Shown here: positions 1 through 9,207 of the stretch, one piece after another
How positions within the stretch are numbered: the stretch's first letter is position 1
How the letters are laid out: each line of letters opens with the position of its first letter
DNA from: Brucella pituitosa
GTDB taxonomy: Bacteria; Pseudomonadota; Alphaproteobacteria; Rhizobiales; Rhizobiaceae
Assembly (NCBI RefSeq): GCF_003049685.1
Contig: NZ_PYSY02000006.1
Coordinates: 35,353 to 99,352, forward strand
Length of the DNA: 64,000 nucleotides
Direction of reading: 5' to 3'
Position numbers and translations under genes: made by a program
The notes under the pieces: generated by a model
What the model was told of the DNA's origin: nothing
Databases searched by the model: none
The model's input: the letters and a program-made list of their open reading frames with translations, nothing else

Positions 1-105
1 CTCATCATGAGCAAAGCGAGTTCTGTTGATCAACTGCTCGTACGTTCCGGGCGCCGACGCCTTACGACGGTTCAGGACTTGCTGGACAAGGACGAGCCTG
101 CGTGA
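1..105 (+). CDS. C-terminal end of an unidentified gene upstream of the relaxase (partial)
   Basis: An open frame runs in from the left edge and ends at TGA 103-105. The visible 34 residues are polar and end in LLDKDEPA. The stop overlaps the GTG start of the relaxase (GTGA at 102-105), so the two genes are translationally coupled. Small accessory mobilisation proteins (MobC/TraD-like) commonly sit directly upstream of relaxases, so that role is likely from context, but too little sequence is visible to assign a family. An ATG at 7-9 is in frame, but a 32-codon gene is less likely than a truncated longer one. Confidence 0.5.
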   Translation, partial: LIMSKASSVDQLLVRSGRRRLTTVQDLLDKDEPA

Positions 106-2189
106 GTGCCATCCAGGGGATCAATCGCTACGAATATTTTAAAACGATCGGAGGTGGAGCTCAGTCTGGGGGGTGCTACCGCCGAAACGTTTTTCATTAC
201 ATGGCCAATATTCGTTCGACCCCACAGGTTATGTTTAAAACGGTTAAGTCTGGTTTCGCCAGCGGCTTTATCGGCCTGTCTGCGCAGATGAATTATGTAC
301 TGGGAAAGGCCACCCGCATCATCGACCCTTCCGGTGAGGTCGATGGGCAGCGTGAACTGGATACGGCCTCAACAAAAGACATCGCGTCTCGTTGGGCTGA
401 TGGTTTCGAGAAAACCGCGAAAGATGGAAAGCACACGATGCACATGGTCGCGAGCTTTCCAGCTGGTACGAATATAGGTGCTGTGGAATATATCATTCGT
501 GACACGTGCGAAGAGCTGATCTCTCAGGGGCGGGCTCGTTTTGAATACATCGCTGCAGTTCATAACGATACGAAAAACCCGCACGGTCATATTATCGTCA
601 ATCGGCGGAATGCTGAAGGAGAGTGGTTCTATCTCGCCCGGGATCATGAGTTCAATTATGATCGCTTCAAGGACAGTCTTGTACATCACGGCGCGAAGTA
701 TGGCATTGAACTGAATAATTCGTCGCGTTTGTCACGGGGTTTTTCAGCTTATGCCAAGGACAGCCGCAACACGGCAATGCGTGGAATTGAAGGAAAAATG
801 TTAGACTGCGGTGAGGCGCCATTCAAAGGTCGAGAAAAGGGCTCGTTTAGCTTTTTTATCACGCTTGATACGAAATTCGGGGAGCGCACGGTATGGGGTG
901 TCGGGCTCTCACCCGTTTTAGCGGCAAGCAGAGCCTCGCGTGGCGATACAATCCGGATCAAGCACGAGGGCAAACGCTCGGTGCAGGTTCCTACAGAATG
1001 CGGTCAAACCATTACGGTTCATCGTAATGATTGGCGGATCGGTTTTAACGGAAAAGAGTACGGTGATTTCGATCAAAGCTCGGAGACGGCGGGCTTTTCA
1101 TCTGAAGACAGCTCTAAGCTGGGGCGCAGAGTGATCTTGTTGAGTGACGAGATTAGCAAATATGAGAACTTTGCTGAAAGCACGGGAGAAGGTTTCGCTT
1201 CGATGGCGGTAGCCCTTAGGGGCGCAGCAAGCGCGCTAAACCAAGGTAAAGACGTTTCGTGTTTCCGAGACTATGTAGATCCTGGACAGGTCGAAGTGCC
1301 GACAACTTCTGAAGCCATTCGTTCCGCCTTTGAGAGCTATACAGATACTGTATTTTCAATTGCTGCCAAGATCGAAGCCAAGATCGAAAAGCTGGCGCAT
1401 GAGAAGGCTTCTGAACGGCCCTCCTTGGAAGAACGTTCATTTAAGCACTATGATCAACTTCACTGTATGGTGCAGGGGGTGGAAAACGGCTCTTTAAAAG
1501 AAGATTCCAGCGGTTCAATTTATTCTGACGCATATCGCCATAAGATTGCGAGCCGAACACCGGTTAAAATCCTTTCCACGCTCGCGGATAACGGGATTGA
1601 TCAGGATGAGTTCAATGCTCGCATGAAGATTGAAACTCTACCTTTTGGCCTTGAGCAGCATTGGGTCTCACGTGATCGTCTTGCGATCGCCAAACACCAT
1701 GGATTGGATCTCGAAACCCCGTCCGGTTCGGACGACGCTGACGAGAGGGCTGCAGAGTTGCAGGCATCACTCATTGAAGCATCGGACCGTCACGAGAAAT
1801 GGATGGAAGATGCGACTGGCTTCTTGGAAAGTTTGGCATCGGTTGCTGGAAAGCCGTTGCCTGATGAGCTTAGCGACAAGATTGTCAAAGGTATGAATTT
1901 AATTCTCGGCGAAGATAGCATGGACGAGCTTCATCGAGCAAATAGCGGTGTTTTCGCGGATAGAGGATTTGCTATCGATGAATGGCAGGCGTTTGATGTT
2001 CTGGTCTCCTACAGCGAAGCGCTTCGTGTTCAAGGCTACGATACCGAGCCCTTTAACAAAGCGATCGATATTGAGGAACAACGGCTCCTCAAGAACGAAG
2101 AAATTGCTCGTCTAAAAGAGGAAGAAGCTCTCACTGAACAGGCACGTGCCGAGCGGTCGGAAGATGATGGGGAATCCTGGAGTCTTTGA
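102..2189 (+). CDS. MOB-type relaxase / mobilisation protein
   Basis: A 695-residue protein expected to nick one strand at an oriT and pilot it during conjugative transfer. The relaxase metal-binding motif HxDxxxPHxH is present in full as HNDTKNPHGH at residues 154-163, in the context of the VirD2/MobA (MOBP/MOBQ) fold. An N-terminal tyrosine would attack the DNA; several candidates lie in the first 70 residues and I cannot choose between them. The C-terminal half is charged, helical and ends in an E/R-rich tail, as in many mobilisation relaxases. The GTG start overlaps the upstream stop, which supports it. No helicase motif was seen, so this is a mobilisation or rhizobial-type relaxase rather than a TraI-like one. 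No coupling protein or type IV secretion gene is in the window, so transfer would need help in trans. Family assignment is confident, subfamily is not. Confidence 0.85.
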   Translation: MSAIQGINRYEYFKTIGGGAQSGGCYRRNVFHYMANIRSTPQVMFKTVKSGFASGFIGLSAQMNYVLGKATRIIDPSGEVDGQRELDTASTKDIASRWADGFEKTAKDGKHTMHMVASFPAGTNIGAVEYIIRDTCEELISQGRARFEYIAAVHNDTKNPHGHIIVNRRNAEGEWFYLARDHEFNYDRFKDSLVHHGAKYGIELNNSSRLSRGFSAYAKDSRNTAMRGIEGKMLDCGEAPFKGREKGSFSFFITLDTKFGERTVWGVGLSPVLAASRASRGDTIRIKHEGKRSVQVPTECGQTITVHRNDWRIGFNGKEYGDFDQSSETAGFSSEDSSKLGRRVILLSDEISKYENFAESTGEGFASMAVALRGAASALNQGKDVSCFRDYVDPGQVEVPTTSEAIRSAFESYTDTVFSIAAKIEAKIEKLAHEKASERPSLEERSFKHYDQLHCMVQGVENGSLKEDSSGSIYSDAYRHKIASRTPVKILSTLADNGIDQDEFNARMKIETLPFGLEQHWVSRDRLAIAKHHGLDLETPSGSDDADERAAELQASLIEASDRHEKWMEDATGFLESLASVAGKPLPDELSDKIVKGMNLILGEDSMDELHRANSGVFADRGFAIDEWQAFDVLVSYSEALRVQGYDTEPFNKAIDIEEQRLLKNEEIARLKEEEALTEQARAERSEDDGESWSL

Positions 2190-2767
2190 TTGGTAGTGCT
2201 TGAGCTCCGACAGCCCAAAACTGACTCCCAATAATTATAAGTTTCGACTGTCGCTGCGTTCACGAGCTATCAGTGCAAATCAAGACGATAGGCGGGCTAT
2301 TCATAAGGACATCGAGATAAAATCCGCCATTTAATTTCTGATAGTGAAGCAGATACCTTTTTGTAACTTTTCCTGAACATGCTTTAGTCGAAAGCTAGAG
2401 CTCGATTATGTCCCGCTATTCTTTCGATGCAGTCGCCCGCTATATTCGGAAAAAACACCCCGGTTGCCCAGAGTCTGCTGTCGCGTTCTTTGCAAAGGGC
2501 AGCTAAGCAAACGATGGATATGAGTATCGCAAAATCCTCAAAGCTCTCAAAATGCTTCCAGACATGAGCGGTTAAGGAAATTCTTACGATAATTCGAAGG
2601 TAACGGTGCTTCTTATTCCAATGCTCAAACGCTCCTATCATGTATGTTTTTGCGGCGTACGTGCGATTTCCCACGAGCGACAGCGGCAATGCAGTGTGAA
2701 ACGCATATGAAGGTTGCGAATCATCACGATGCCTTACAAAATAGTGAGCTAAATAGCGGGGGTTTTT
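2190..2767. other. Intergenic region with one doubtful 32-codon ORF
   Basis: About 580 bp between the relaxase and the phosphorylase-STAND gene. A short forward ORF (ATG 2408 to TAA 2506, beginning MSRYSFDAVARYIRKK) looks protein-like but matches no family I recognise and may be a remnant. The rest holds no convincing gene. The promoter of the 2768 gene should lie in its last 100 bp. Confidence 0.35.
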
Positions 2768-5700
2768 ATGAAATATATCGACATTGCTTTTATCATTCCT
2801 TTGAAAGAGGAGTTTGACCACCTTCTTACAGTTTTCAAGAAGCAACAAGAGTTTGTAGACGGAACTCAGTTTTGGGTGGAGCTTGATTTGGGCCATGGCC
2901 TAACAGGGGCCGCGATATTACAAGACGCTATGGGTAAAGCAGCAGCAACTCGGGCCACGGAGATGTTGCTTGGTCGGTATAACATCGGAATAATCGCTCT
3001 TATAGGTATTGCCGGTGGTCTCGCTCCTGACGTTGGAATAGGGGATGTTTGCTTCAGCGGTCCAGTTTACGACATTGTCGAAAACACGAAGGTTTCCGAC
3101 GGGGGCAAAGGCAAAATTAAAATTGACTATAATACCATTCCGTACAAAACTGATACTCACCTGTCTTTTTCACTCAAGTATATTTCACTTTCCGATGACG
3201 TTAAGCCTCACTACGAGTCGTGGCAGACAAACCAATACTATAGAGCAGCAGAACTGATCTCTGGGGAGTTTATTGGGAGAGGAAACAAGAACGAAAAAAT
3301 TGGCATTCCGCAACTGCACGAAGGGTCGATTGTATGTGGCTCAGTCTCAAAGAGCGATCTTTATAAGAGCAATGTTTCGACGCTTGATCGCAAGCTACTT
3401 GCAATTGAAACCGAGGCAGGAGGGGTATTTGCATCAGCCGAACGCAAATCTGTTCCAGCTGTAGTTATACGAGGTATCAGCGATTATGCTGATAAGAATA
3501 AGAACAAGCTAGAAGAGCAAACAAGTAACAAGGCACGGCAAATCGCGATTGATAACGTGATGTGTTTCGTAAAAGTTCAGTTCGAAAATTCGCAATTTAT
3601 ACGCTTCCTGACCAATCGTCGGGATGCGCATAATGGCGTCATCAAGGCCAATGATGATGCGCTGGCGCGAATGCAATTAGTTCCTGCAGCATTGGACAGC
3701 GTGCGAGATGAAGTTCACGAGCAATTGACCCAGCTTTCACCGGAGTATCAGGGAAAGTCGAGGGGGTATAGACTTCCCTTGCCAAGGGTTAAGTATGCGG
3801 CTTCGAATGCGACCGTCAATCCAAAGTTAAAAAACTTCGATCCGGTAAATATACTGGAGGCCGTCACTAAGCATCCGGTGTTATTTTTGACGACTCCAAA
3901 GTCATATCCGGACAACAGTTTGCCATGGATTATCGCAGCCGAATTAAGTCTTATCGAGATAGAGAAGAAGCAAGTTGTTCCGATCGTAATAGACGGTGGT
4001 CAGATTAAACCTCCTACTGGCTCGCTTGCGAAGCAAGCGAGCGCAGATATTAATGCCCTGATAAGTGACCAGAATTCGACTTTAACATTTGTCATATATA
4101 ATTTCGATGCTGGTTCCCGTACCCGAGCAGAGTTTCTTCGCTCGCAGATGGAGCAGTACCCAACTGCGCACTTCATTATACTGAATAAGCAGGGCGCTAA
4201 TCTGACGGATAGCACTCCTCTACTAATCGGAGCGGCTGCTGAAAAATTTGAACTTTGTCCCATTTCATTCTCAGAGTTATCTGCCTTCTTCAAGCGCGCC
4301 TTCAATTTGGAGGATCAGCAAGCAGGCGTCTTGACGCTTCGACTACAAGATATGTTTAAGAAATTCGACCTTAATGCACATCCTAGTTACTTTGCAGCGC
4401 TCGGAAATGACGTGCTTACTAGCCTACTTAAAGCAAACAGACGTTCGGAGCTGTTACAACTCGCGGTTGGTGGCTTCCTTAGTTTTGTTGTGGCGGGTGA
4501 CAAGGATGACGTTGTTCTGAGTCGAACAACAAGGGAAACATTTCTAAAAAAATTCGTCTATCATAGCGAATTCCTAAAAGAGCGATTTGATAATACCTCC
4601 TTAATAGAGTTTGTTAATAAATTTGCAGAAGAGAAAGATTTTGAGATAGACAGTATTCTTTTTATTGGCTCGTTTCAAGAAAAAGGCATTCTTCATTTCG
4701 ATGAAGAGGGATATGCAAGGATTTCACTACCATTCATCGAGTCTTATCTGCTAGCGCAAGATCTTGCTGATAAGCCAGATGATGCAATTATATATTTTGA
4801 CGTCGATAGTGATGACTTCGATTACCCCACGTTTGATATCTACTGCGAATTGAATGTGAGCGTTCAGATCGCGGATAGCATCATGGAAAGGATGCATGAC
4901 AGTTTCGTCCGTGAGCGCTCGCTGAATGAAGAAGAGAATATCCTCCTTTCGAATTCAATTAGACCTGCGTCCATTGATAATCCCAAGCGTATTAAAGCCC
5001 TTCAGGATCAATTGGAGAAAGCAGTCGCGGACGTGGTTGGAAATCGACCTAATAGTGCCGAGAAACAGAGAATTTTAGATGTAGCTGAAAAGATCGAAAG
5101 CGAAGCACGACAAGTCAAGCAGACCCGAGACGTTGAATCAGATAGTGACGTAACATCCAACAGTTCAAATTTGAGACAGCTGTTTAGGATTTGGAGTGTC
5201 GCTATCGTTCTGTTAGGCGCCGGCTCTGAGAAACTTGATAGAGACCCAAAACGCAAATTGTCTCGCCAAATTGTGGAAGTAGGCAGTCTGTTAATTGACA
5301 GAATGTTGCGAACTTTCCCGCGAAAGGCATTTGATCAGCTTAAGCTTGACATGCAGGCCGACGAGAGTATCCGCTCTTTGTTTGATATTCCGGCGAACGA
5401 TCCTGTGCCTGAGAAGCATAGAGTTCTAATTGATGCCGTCATCGATGCGTATGAGTTCTCGCTGTTGGGATATCCAATGCGCATAGTTCTGGAGCAACTT
5501 GGAAATTTAGCAAGCCAACCGGTGTTGCGATCCAGTGTGTCCAGTGTTGAATCCGAAGATGCTATGGAACATTTGATTGCGCGGATCTGGGCTGCGGAAA
5601 TTGATGCTAGTCGCGAGAAGAATTCACTTATAAAAGCCGTCACTGCTTTGCCGAACGTGCCCTTTTTACGTGTATCTCTTTCGAGCTACTTCATTGTGCG

Positions 5701-5842
5701 GGTCTTTTGGAACCATTGGCTGCCCGAGAATCGACTTGCTTTGCTTGATGCAGCGGAGGCGGCCTTGAAACCTCTCCATCGAACTATCGATAGGGGGGAA
5801 ATCCAACGTATGATTGCTAAAGCTTCGTCGGAAGACGCTTAG
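2768..5842 (+). CDS. Nucleoside-phosphorylase domain fused to a STAND-like (degenerate NACHT) protein; candidate anti-phage effector
   Basis: 1024 residues. Residues 1-275 are a PNP/UDP-phosphorylase (MTAN-like) domain: IPLKEEFD near the N-terminus, IGIAGGLAPDVGIGD around 79-93, ETEAG at 214-218 and ISDYAD at 237-242. The last two correspond to the ribose-binding Glu and catalytic Asp regions of the family, so the active site looks intact. Residues 360-670 follow the layout of a STAND/NACHT NTPase: a hydrophobic strand where the P-loop should be (VLFLTTPKSYPDNS, 371-384, with no GxxxxGK[ST]), a Walker-B-like strand VIYNFDAG at 442-449, and a winged-helix-like SLPFIESYLLAQ near 653. Residues 700-1024 are helical with no repeat I can name. 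Such phosphorylase domains act as nucleotide- or ATP-cleaving effectors in bacterial immune proteins, so an abortive-infection role is inferred. The missing P-loop is unusual. It is followed after 35 bp by a membrane-protein gene. Confidence 0.7.
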   Translation: MKYIDIAFIIPLKEEFDHLLTVFKKQQEFVDGTQFWVELDLGHGLTGAAILQDAMGKAAATRATEMLLGRYNIGIIALIGIAGGLAPDVGIGDVCFSGPVYDIVENTKVSDGGKGKIKIDYNTIPYKTDTHLSFSLKYISLSDDVKPHYESWQTNQYYRAAELISGEFIGRGNKNEKIGIPQLHEGSIVCGSVSKSDLYKSNVSTLDRKLLAIETEAGGVFASAERKSVPAVVIRGISDYADKNKNKLEEQTSNKARQIAIDNVMCFVKVQFENSQFIRFLTNRRDAHNGVIKANDDALARMQLVPAALDSVRDEVHEQLTQLSPEYQGKSRGYRLPLPRVKYAASNATVNPKLKNFDPVNILEAVTKHPVLFLTTPKSYPDNSLPWIIAAELSLIEIEKKQVVPIVIDGGQIKPPTGSLAKQASADINALISDQNSTLTFVIYNFDAGSRTRAEFLRSQMEQYPTAHFIILNKQGANLTDSTPLLIGAAAEKFELCPISFSELSAFFKRAFNLEDQQAGVLTLRLQDMFKKFDLNAHPSYFAALGNDVLTSLLKANRRSELLQLAVGGFLSFVVAGDKDDVVLSRTTRETFLKKFVYHSEFLKERFDNTSLIEFVNKFAEEKDFEIDSILFIGSFQEKGILHFDEEGYARISLPFIESYLLAQDLADKPDDAIIYFDVDSDDFDYPTFDIYCELNVSVQIADSIMERMHDSFVRERSLNEEENILLSNSIRPASIDNPKRIKALQDQLEKAVADVVGNRPNSAEKQRILDVAEKIESEARQVKQTRDVESDSDVTSNSSNLRQLFRIWSVAIVLLGAGSEKLDRDPKRKLSRQIVEVGSLLIDRMLRTFPRKAFDQLKLDMQADESIRSLFDIPANDPVPEKHRVLIDAVIDAYEFSLLGYPMRIVLEQLGNLASQPVLRSSVSSVESEDAMEHLIARIWAAEIDASREKNSLIKAVTALPNVPFLRVSLSSYFIVRVFWNHWLPENRLALLDAAEAALKPLHRTIDRGEIQRMIAKASSEDA

Positions 5843-5877
5843 AAACTTTCTTAATTGTGCGGGCGGGTAGAACGGAA

Positions 5878-6405
5878 ATGAGCGAAACAGCTTTGTCAAT
5901 TAAAGCGATAGAGGTAGAACATGCGTGGAGATATTTCGAAATTCATTCCAAGCAAAGAATGACGCTTTTTAATTATTTTGTGGCAATTGCCGGATTAATT
6001 ATTGCATCCGTTGGGGCATCAGCGCAGGCGAATTACTTATTTGTTTCAGGCTCGCTGGGTATTCTCCTCATTCTTGTATCTTGGATATTCTGGAAATTAG
6101 ATCAGAGGATGTCTTTTCTAGTAAAAAATGCTGAGGAAAAATATTGTCTTATCGAAAGTTCTGATTTAAAAAGCGCAATGATCTTCACCGAAGAGCCAAG
6201 TAAATTTTACGAAGTAAACAAGTATAAGGGTTACTTTGGTTCTCAATGGACCGTTGGAAGATCATTTCGAGCGCTATTTCTTTTAATGGCGGCAGTGGGA
6301 ATCATAACGGCGATATTTTCTGTATTTCGAATTTTTGAGTTCGTGCCTAACGATGAATTTAATGAACTGCAAATAATACATGTTCGGTATGTTTACATAA
6401 CTTAG
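5878..6405 (+). CDS. Small membrane protein with three predicted spans, partner of the phosphorylase-STAND gene
   Basis: About 175 residues from ATG 5878; a GTG at 5857 would add seven residues without a better ribosome site. Three hydrophobic segments are evident: FNYFVAIAGLIIASVGASA, then YLFVSGSLGILLILVSWIFW, then ALFLLMAAVGIITAIFSV. An acidic N-terminal helix (AIEVEHAWRYFEIHSKQRM) leads into the first span, and about 60 soluble residues separate spans two and three. This layout resembles the SLATT-like small membrane proteins that accompany nucleotide-signalling defence systems, but I cannot assign it to a named family. It starts 35 bp after the upstream stop on the same strand and is probably co-transcribed, which suggests a membrane-acting partner of that protein. 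That role is inference. Confidence 0.6.
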   Translation: MSETALSIKAIEVEHAWRYFEIHSKQRMTLFNYFVAIAGLIIASVGASAQANYLFVSGSLGILLILVSWIFWKLDQRMSFLVKNAEEKYCLIESSDLKSAMIFTEEPSKFYEVNKYKGYFGSQWTVGRSFRALFLLMAAVGIITAIFSVFRIFEFVPNDEFNELQIIHVRYVYIT

Positions 6406-6609
6406 TTTCACGCAGGTTGTTTTCGCTTAAAACATGCGATTACTATATTATGTGTTTGGAGTGCAGTAACTATAGATTTTCAGTTAGCGTTGGGAAGAAT
6501 TAAACTCTAATTGGAAAAGTGCTTTGCTCGTTTGCACGCCACGTGCGCAGAAGGTTGTGGGATCGGGGAGAAAGATTGAACGAAATTGAATACTTCATTA
6601 CTGCAATGC

Positions 6610-6952
6610 TCACAGAGCAAGACGGGTTAGGCCTGCGGCCAGAACAACGTCAAGGTTGAGGGAGCCAGCAAGTCGTAGCAGATCGTCCCGGTGCTCGGTG
6701 ATCAGCAACATGTTGATCCTGTTCGAGGCTATATCGTTGAAGATGCCGGAGTCGCCCGTGGTACCGATACGCCAGAATCGGGTGCCTACGACATCGACGA
6801 TACGCGAGCCGAACTGGTAGCCGAGTAGATAGAACATGCGAAGATTGTGTTGGTATATCTGTTCGTGTCGGTCATGATTTCGGTCGGCCGTAGCTCGGTC
6901 TCTTGCTCCAGAAGGCCGGAACGGGCGATGTGGAGCTGGACGACGTGCCGTA
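6610..6952 (-). pseudogene. tnpA: Tn3-family transposase (TnpA) fragment
   Basis: On the minus strand two adjoining frames give a recognisable internal piece of Tn3-family TnpA. From 6952 one frame reads RHVVQLHIARSGLLEQE and then TEIMTDTNRY. After a frame change near 6838 a second frame reads LLGYQFGSRIVDV, RFWRI, ASNRIN and DDLLRLAGSLNLD, then a stop at 6610. These are well-conserved blocks of the catalytic half of Tn3 transposases. Both ends of the gene are missing and no terminal repeats were found, so this is a scar of a lost transposon. Confidence 0.8.
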
Positions 6953-7012
6953 ATCTATATGTGGCTGGGGGTCACGAGTAAGGGATATTGAAATCATATA
7001 TTTGAATGAATT

Positions 7013-7035
7013 AAAGCCCTTGTGGGTAGGGCTTT
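7013..7035 (-). terminator. Hairpin terminator after the 7058-7708 gene
   Basis: AAAGCCCT and AGGGCTTT form an 8-bp perfect stem with a 7-base loop, 23 bp beyond the stop of the minus-strand gene. The flanking T tract is short on both sides, so termination may be weak or bidirectional. Confidence 0.6.
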
Positions 7036-7057
7036 TGGTTTCCAGAATGAGATTCTT

Positions 7058-7708
7058 TTAGATGAGGCTATTATTTATTAAGTCATCTAAAACGTTTTCG
7101 TAATCTACAGCAATCGCATCGATTGCAGTATCAACGTCTAAAATTGGGAACACGAGACCAGTTTTATTAAAACTGGCTTCCATAACATTAGAGAGCGACC
7201 TGCCATGGACATCAAAACTCGTAATCCTGTAAAGTGGATACAAATAGTCAGGGCGAGCGCCTGCGTAACGCTTCATATTTGCGAGCATGCTACTTACAGG
7301 CATTCCTTTAATACCTGAGACCGTAAGCGACGATAACGGCTCCAGCTTTGAACCCGCTCCAGTGAGAAATGGTTTCCACGTTGGGTTGCCATTCAGGTCG
7401 TTAATAAGTTTAATGTAGTCGTGCGCAAAACCTTCGAGCACTTTATTATATTTTTTTGATGTCAATGTTAGATCATCAAACAACCAGATATTAGTAAAAT
7501 AGTTTTCTAGCAGTGATCTAAGAAGTATATGTGAAAAATAACGATCATCTACGGTGGCTGAAAGATTAAGGTTTATATTTGAATATTTCAATGATCCTGC
7601 GATTGATATAAATCTTAATGTTTCTTGTAGGAAGAATCCAGTCGCATCATGCTTCGGTGTATAAGTTTTAATCTGTGTTTGTCTCGCAAGAAAATTTGTG
7701 AGTGACAT
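7058..7708 (-). CDS. Uncharacterised protein, DUF5677-like
   Basis: 216 residues, AT-rich compared with the mobile elements beside it. The N-terminal half contains LLRSLLENYFTNIWLFDD, and the C-terminal half YLYPLYRITSFDVHGRSLS. This pattern of a paired-helix core followed by a conserved 'Y..S..VH' segment recalls the DUF5677 family often found in accessory and defence regions, but the resemblance is from memory and weak. AGGGG precedes the ATG at a normal distance, and a hairpin terminator follows. No signal peptide or membrane span is seen. It stands alone between a Tn3 scar and an IS30 element, so it may be cargo. Function unknown. Confidence 0.45.
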   Translation of the reverse strand: MSLTNFLARQTQIKTYTPKHDATGFFLQETLRFISIAGSLKYSNINLNLSATVDDRYFSHILLRSLLENYFTNIWLFDDLTLTSKKYNKVLEGFAHDYIKLINDLNGNPTWKPFLTGAGSKLEPLSSLTVSGIKGMPVSSMLANMKRYAGARPDYLYPLYRITSFDVHGRSLSNVMEASFNKTGLVFPILDVDTAIDAIAVDYENVLDDLINNSLI

Positions 7709-7819
7709 ATTATAGCCCCTGTTGTGGTTTGCCTTTTCTGCACTAATAATAAATTGGAATCAATCAGTTCCATAATTATGCTTATCTGACTTTTTCTTGT
7801 AGGGGGGTGGGTTCTAGTT

Positions 7820-8910
7820 TGAAGTGCGACTTGCAAATGATAACAATGAGTTATCCAATGCAAGGAACCTGTCATGGAACGCACCTACGCGCATATTGAT
7901 CTGGATGAACGCCGCAGAATAGCGCGCTGGCGCACCGCAAAGCTCTCCGTTGACGTTATTGCTGAGAAGCTTGGAAGGCACCGCTCGACCATTTTTCGTG
8001 AACTCAAGCGCAATCAGTTTCACGATGATGAGATCAAGGATTTAAACGGCTATTACTGCACGATTGCCGAGCAGAAATCCCGCGAGCGGCGTTCAAAGCA
8101 ACGTAAGCTGATCCGGTATGATGAGCTACGGCAGTCCGTGATCGATCACATCAGCGATGGATGGTCGCCGCAACAGATTGCAGGGAGAATGCGATTGGAA
8201 CGCCATCCAATCTCTGTCAGTCATGAAACGATCTATCAGTTTGTGTATTCGACCGACGGTCGAAAAGAAGAGCTTTGGAAATATCTGCCGGAACGTCGTG
8301 CCAAACGACGCCCACGTCATGCCCGGCGTCATCATGGACGCCGCTTTCCACCAGAACTGAGCATCCTTTATCGTCCAGACATGGTTGCCAGACGCAAGCA
8401 GTTCGGACACTGGGAATGCGACCTTATCCAGTTTCGCAAGAGGTTCGGCAAGGCCAATGTGACGTCTCTAGTCGAGCGGGTGAGCCGCTTTACGGTTTTG
8501 TTGCGCAACAATGATCGTCAGTCACGACCAGTGATGGATGGGGTGATTAGGGTACTCCAACCCCTGCCCCAAATAGCCCGTCGCTCCATCACGTTTGATC
8601 GTGGCACTGAGTTCACAGAATGGGCTTATCTGCAGAATGGGATCGGGTCGCAAACATGGTTCTGTGATCCGCAGTCACCCTGGCAGAAAGGCACCGTTGA
8701 AAACACCAACAGACGCACAAGACGATGGCTTCCCCGAGATCTTGATCCGCTCACCCTCAGTGATCGAGACCTCGCCTTCATCTGTCATCGCCTCAACAAT
8801 ACGCCGCGCAAATGTTTGGGTTACAAAACACCTGCAGAAGTCTTTCGGCAAAAATTAATCGCAAACAGACATCGTTTTGCGTAAGCACAAACGGCAAAAG
8901 TCGCGCTTCA
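7820..8910 (+). mobile_element. IS30-family insertion sequence, apparently intact
   Basis: The transposase gene is bracketed by imperfect inverted ends: TGAAGTGCGACTTGC at 7820-7834 and its counterpart GCAAAAGTCGCGCTTCA at 8894-8910. The extent of about 1.09 kb fits the family. It lies only about 35 bp from the left end of a second, unrelated-looking IS30 member. Target duplication is too short in this family to judge by eye. Confidence 0.75.
7874..8884 (+). CDS. IS30-family transposase
   Basis: 336 residues, normal length for the family. An N-terminal helix-turn-helix (DVIAEKLGRHRSTIFREL, residues 27-44) binds the ends. The DDE catalytic core is complete: Asp183 in HWECDLI, Asp242 in FDRGTEF, and Glu276 in QKGTVENTNRR. 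IS30 transposases move by a circular or end-to-end junction intermediate. The start is ATG 7874. No frameshift is seen, so it should be active, in contrast to the neighbouring IS30 copy. Confidence 0.92.
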   Translation: MERTYAHIDLDERRRIARWRTAKLSVDVIAEKLGRHRSTIFRELKRNQFHDDEIKDLNGYYCTIAEQKSRERRSKQRKLIRYDELRQSVIDHISDGWSPQQIAGRMRLERHPISVSHETIYQFVYSTDGRKEELWKYLPERRAKRRPRHARRHHGRRFPPELSILYRPDMVARRKQFGHWECDLIQFRKRFGKANVTSLVERVSRFTVLLRNNDRQSRPVMDGVIRVLQPLPQIARRSITFDRGTEFTEWAYLQNGIGSQTWFCDPQSPWQKGTVENTNRRTRRWLPRDLDPLTLSDRDLAFICHRLNNTPRKCLGYKTPAEVFRQKLIANRHRFA

Positions 8911-9207
8911 GCATGACCTCACACAGGGGGTACATTCTGTTTTAAACTGCAACATGCCAATGAATTCATGTGGTTAGCCATGGAGGAAATTGGATGTCAA
9001 ATTGCTACTCACAGATCACTTTAGCGGAACGTCGCCGGTTATTTGAGCTGAAACAGCTTAAACTCCCTCTCGGCGATATTGCGCGGCTGATGGGCCGTCA
9101 TCGCTCGACGATCTATCGCGAGATCAAGCGCAACAGCTTTCGGGATGCCGAGATTTCAGACTATAATGGCTATCATAGGTAAGCGTTCGCTGCGGACCAC
9201 TTGTGTC

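Noticed and set aside
2384..2896. 170-codon minus-strand ORF
   Set aside because: It overlaps the well-supported start of the phosphorylase-STAND gene, is rich in unlikely composition and matches nothing known.
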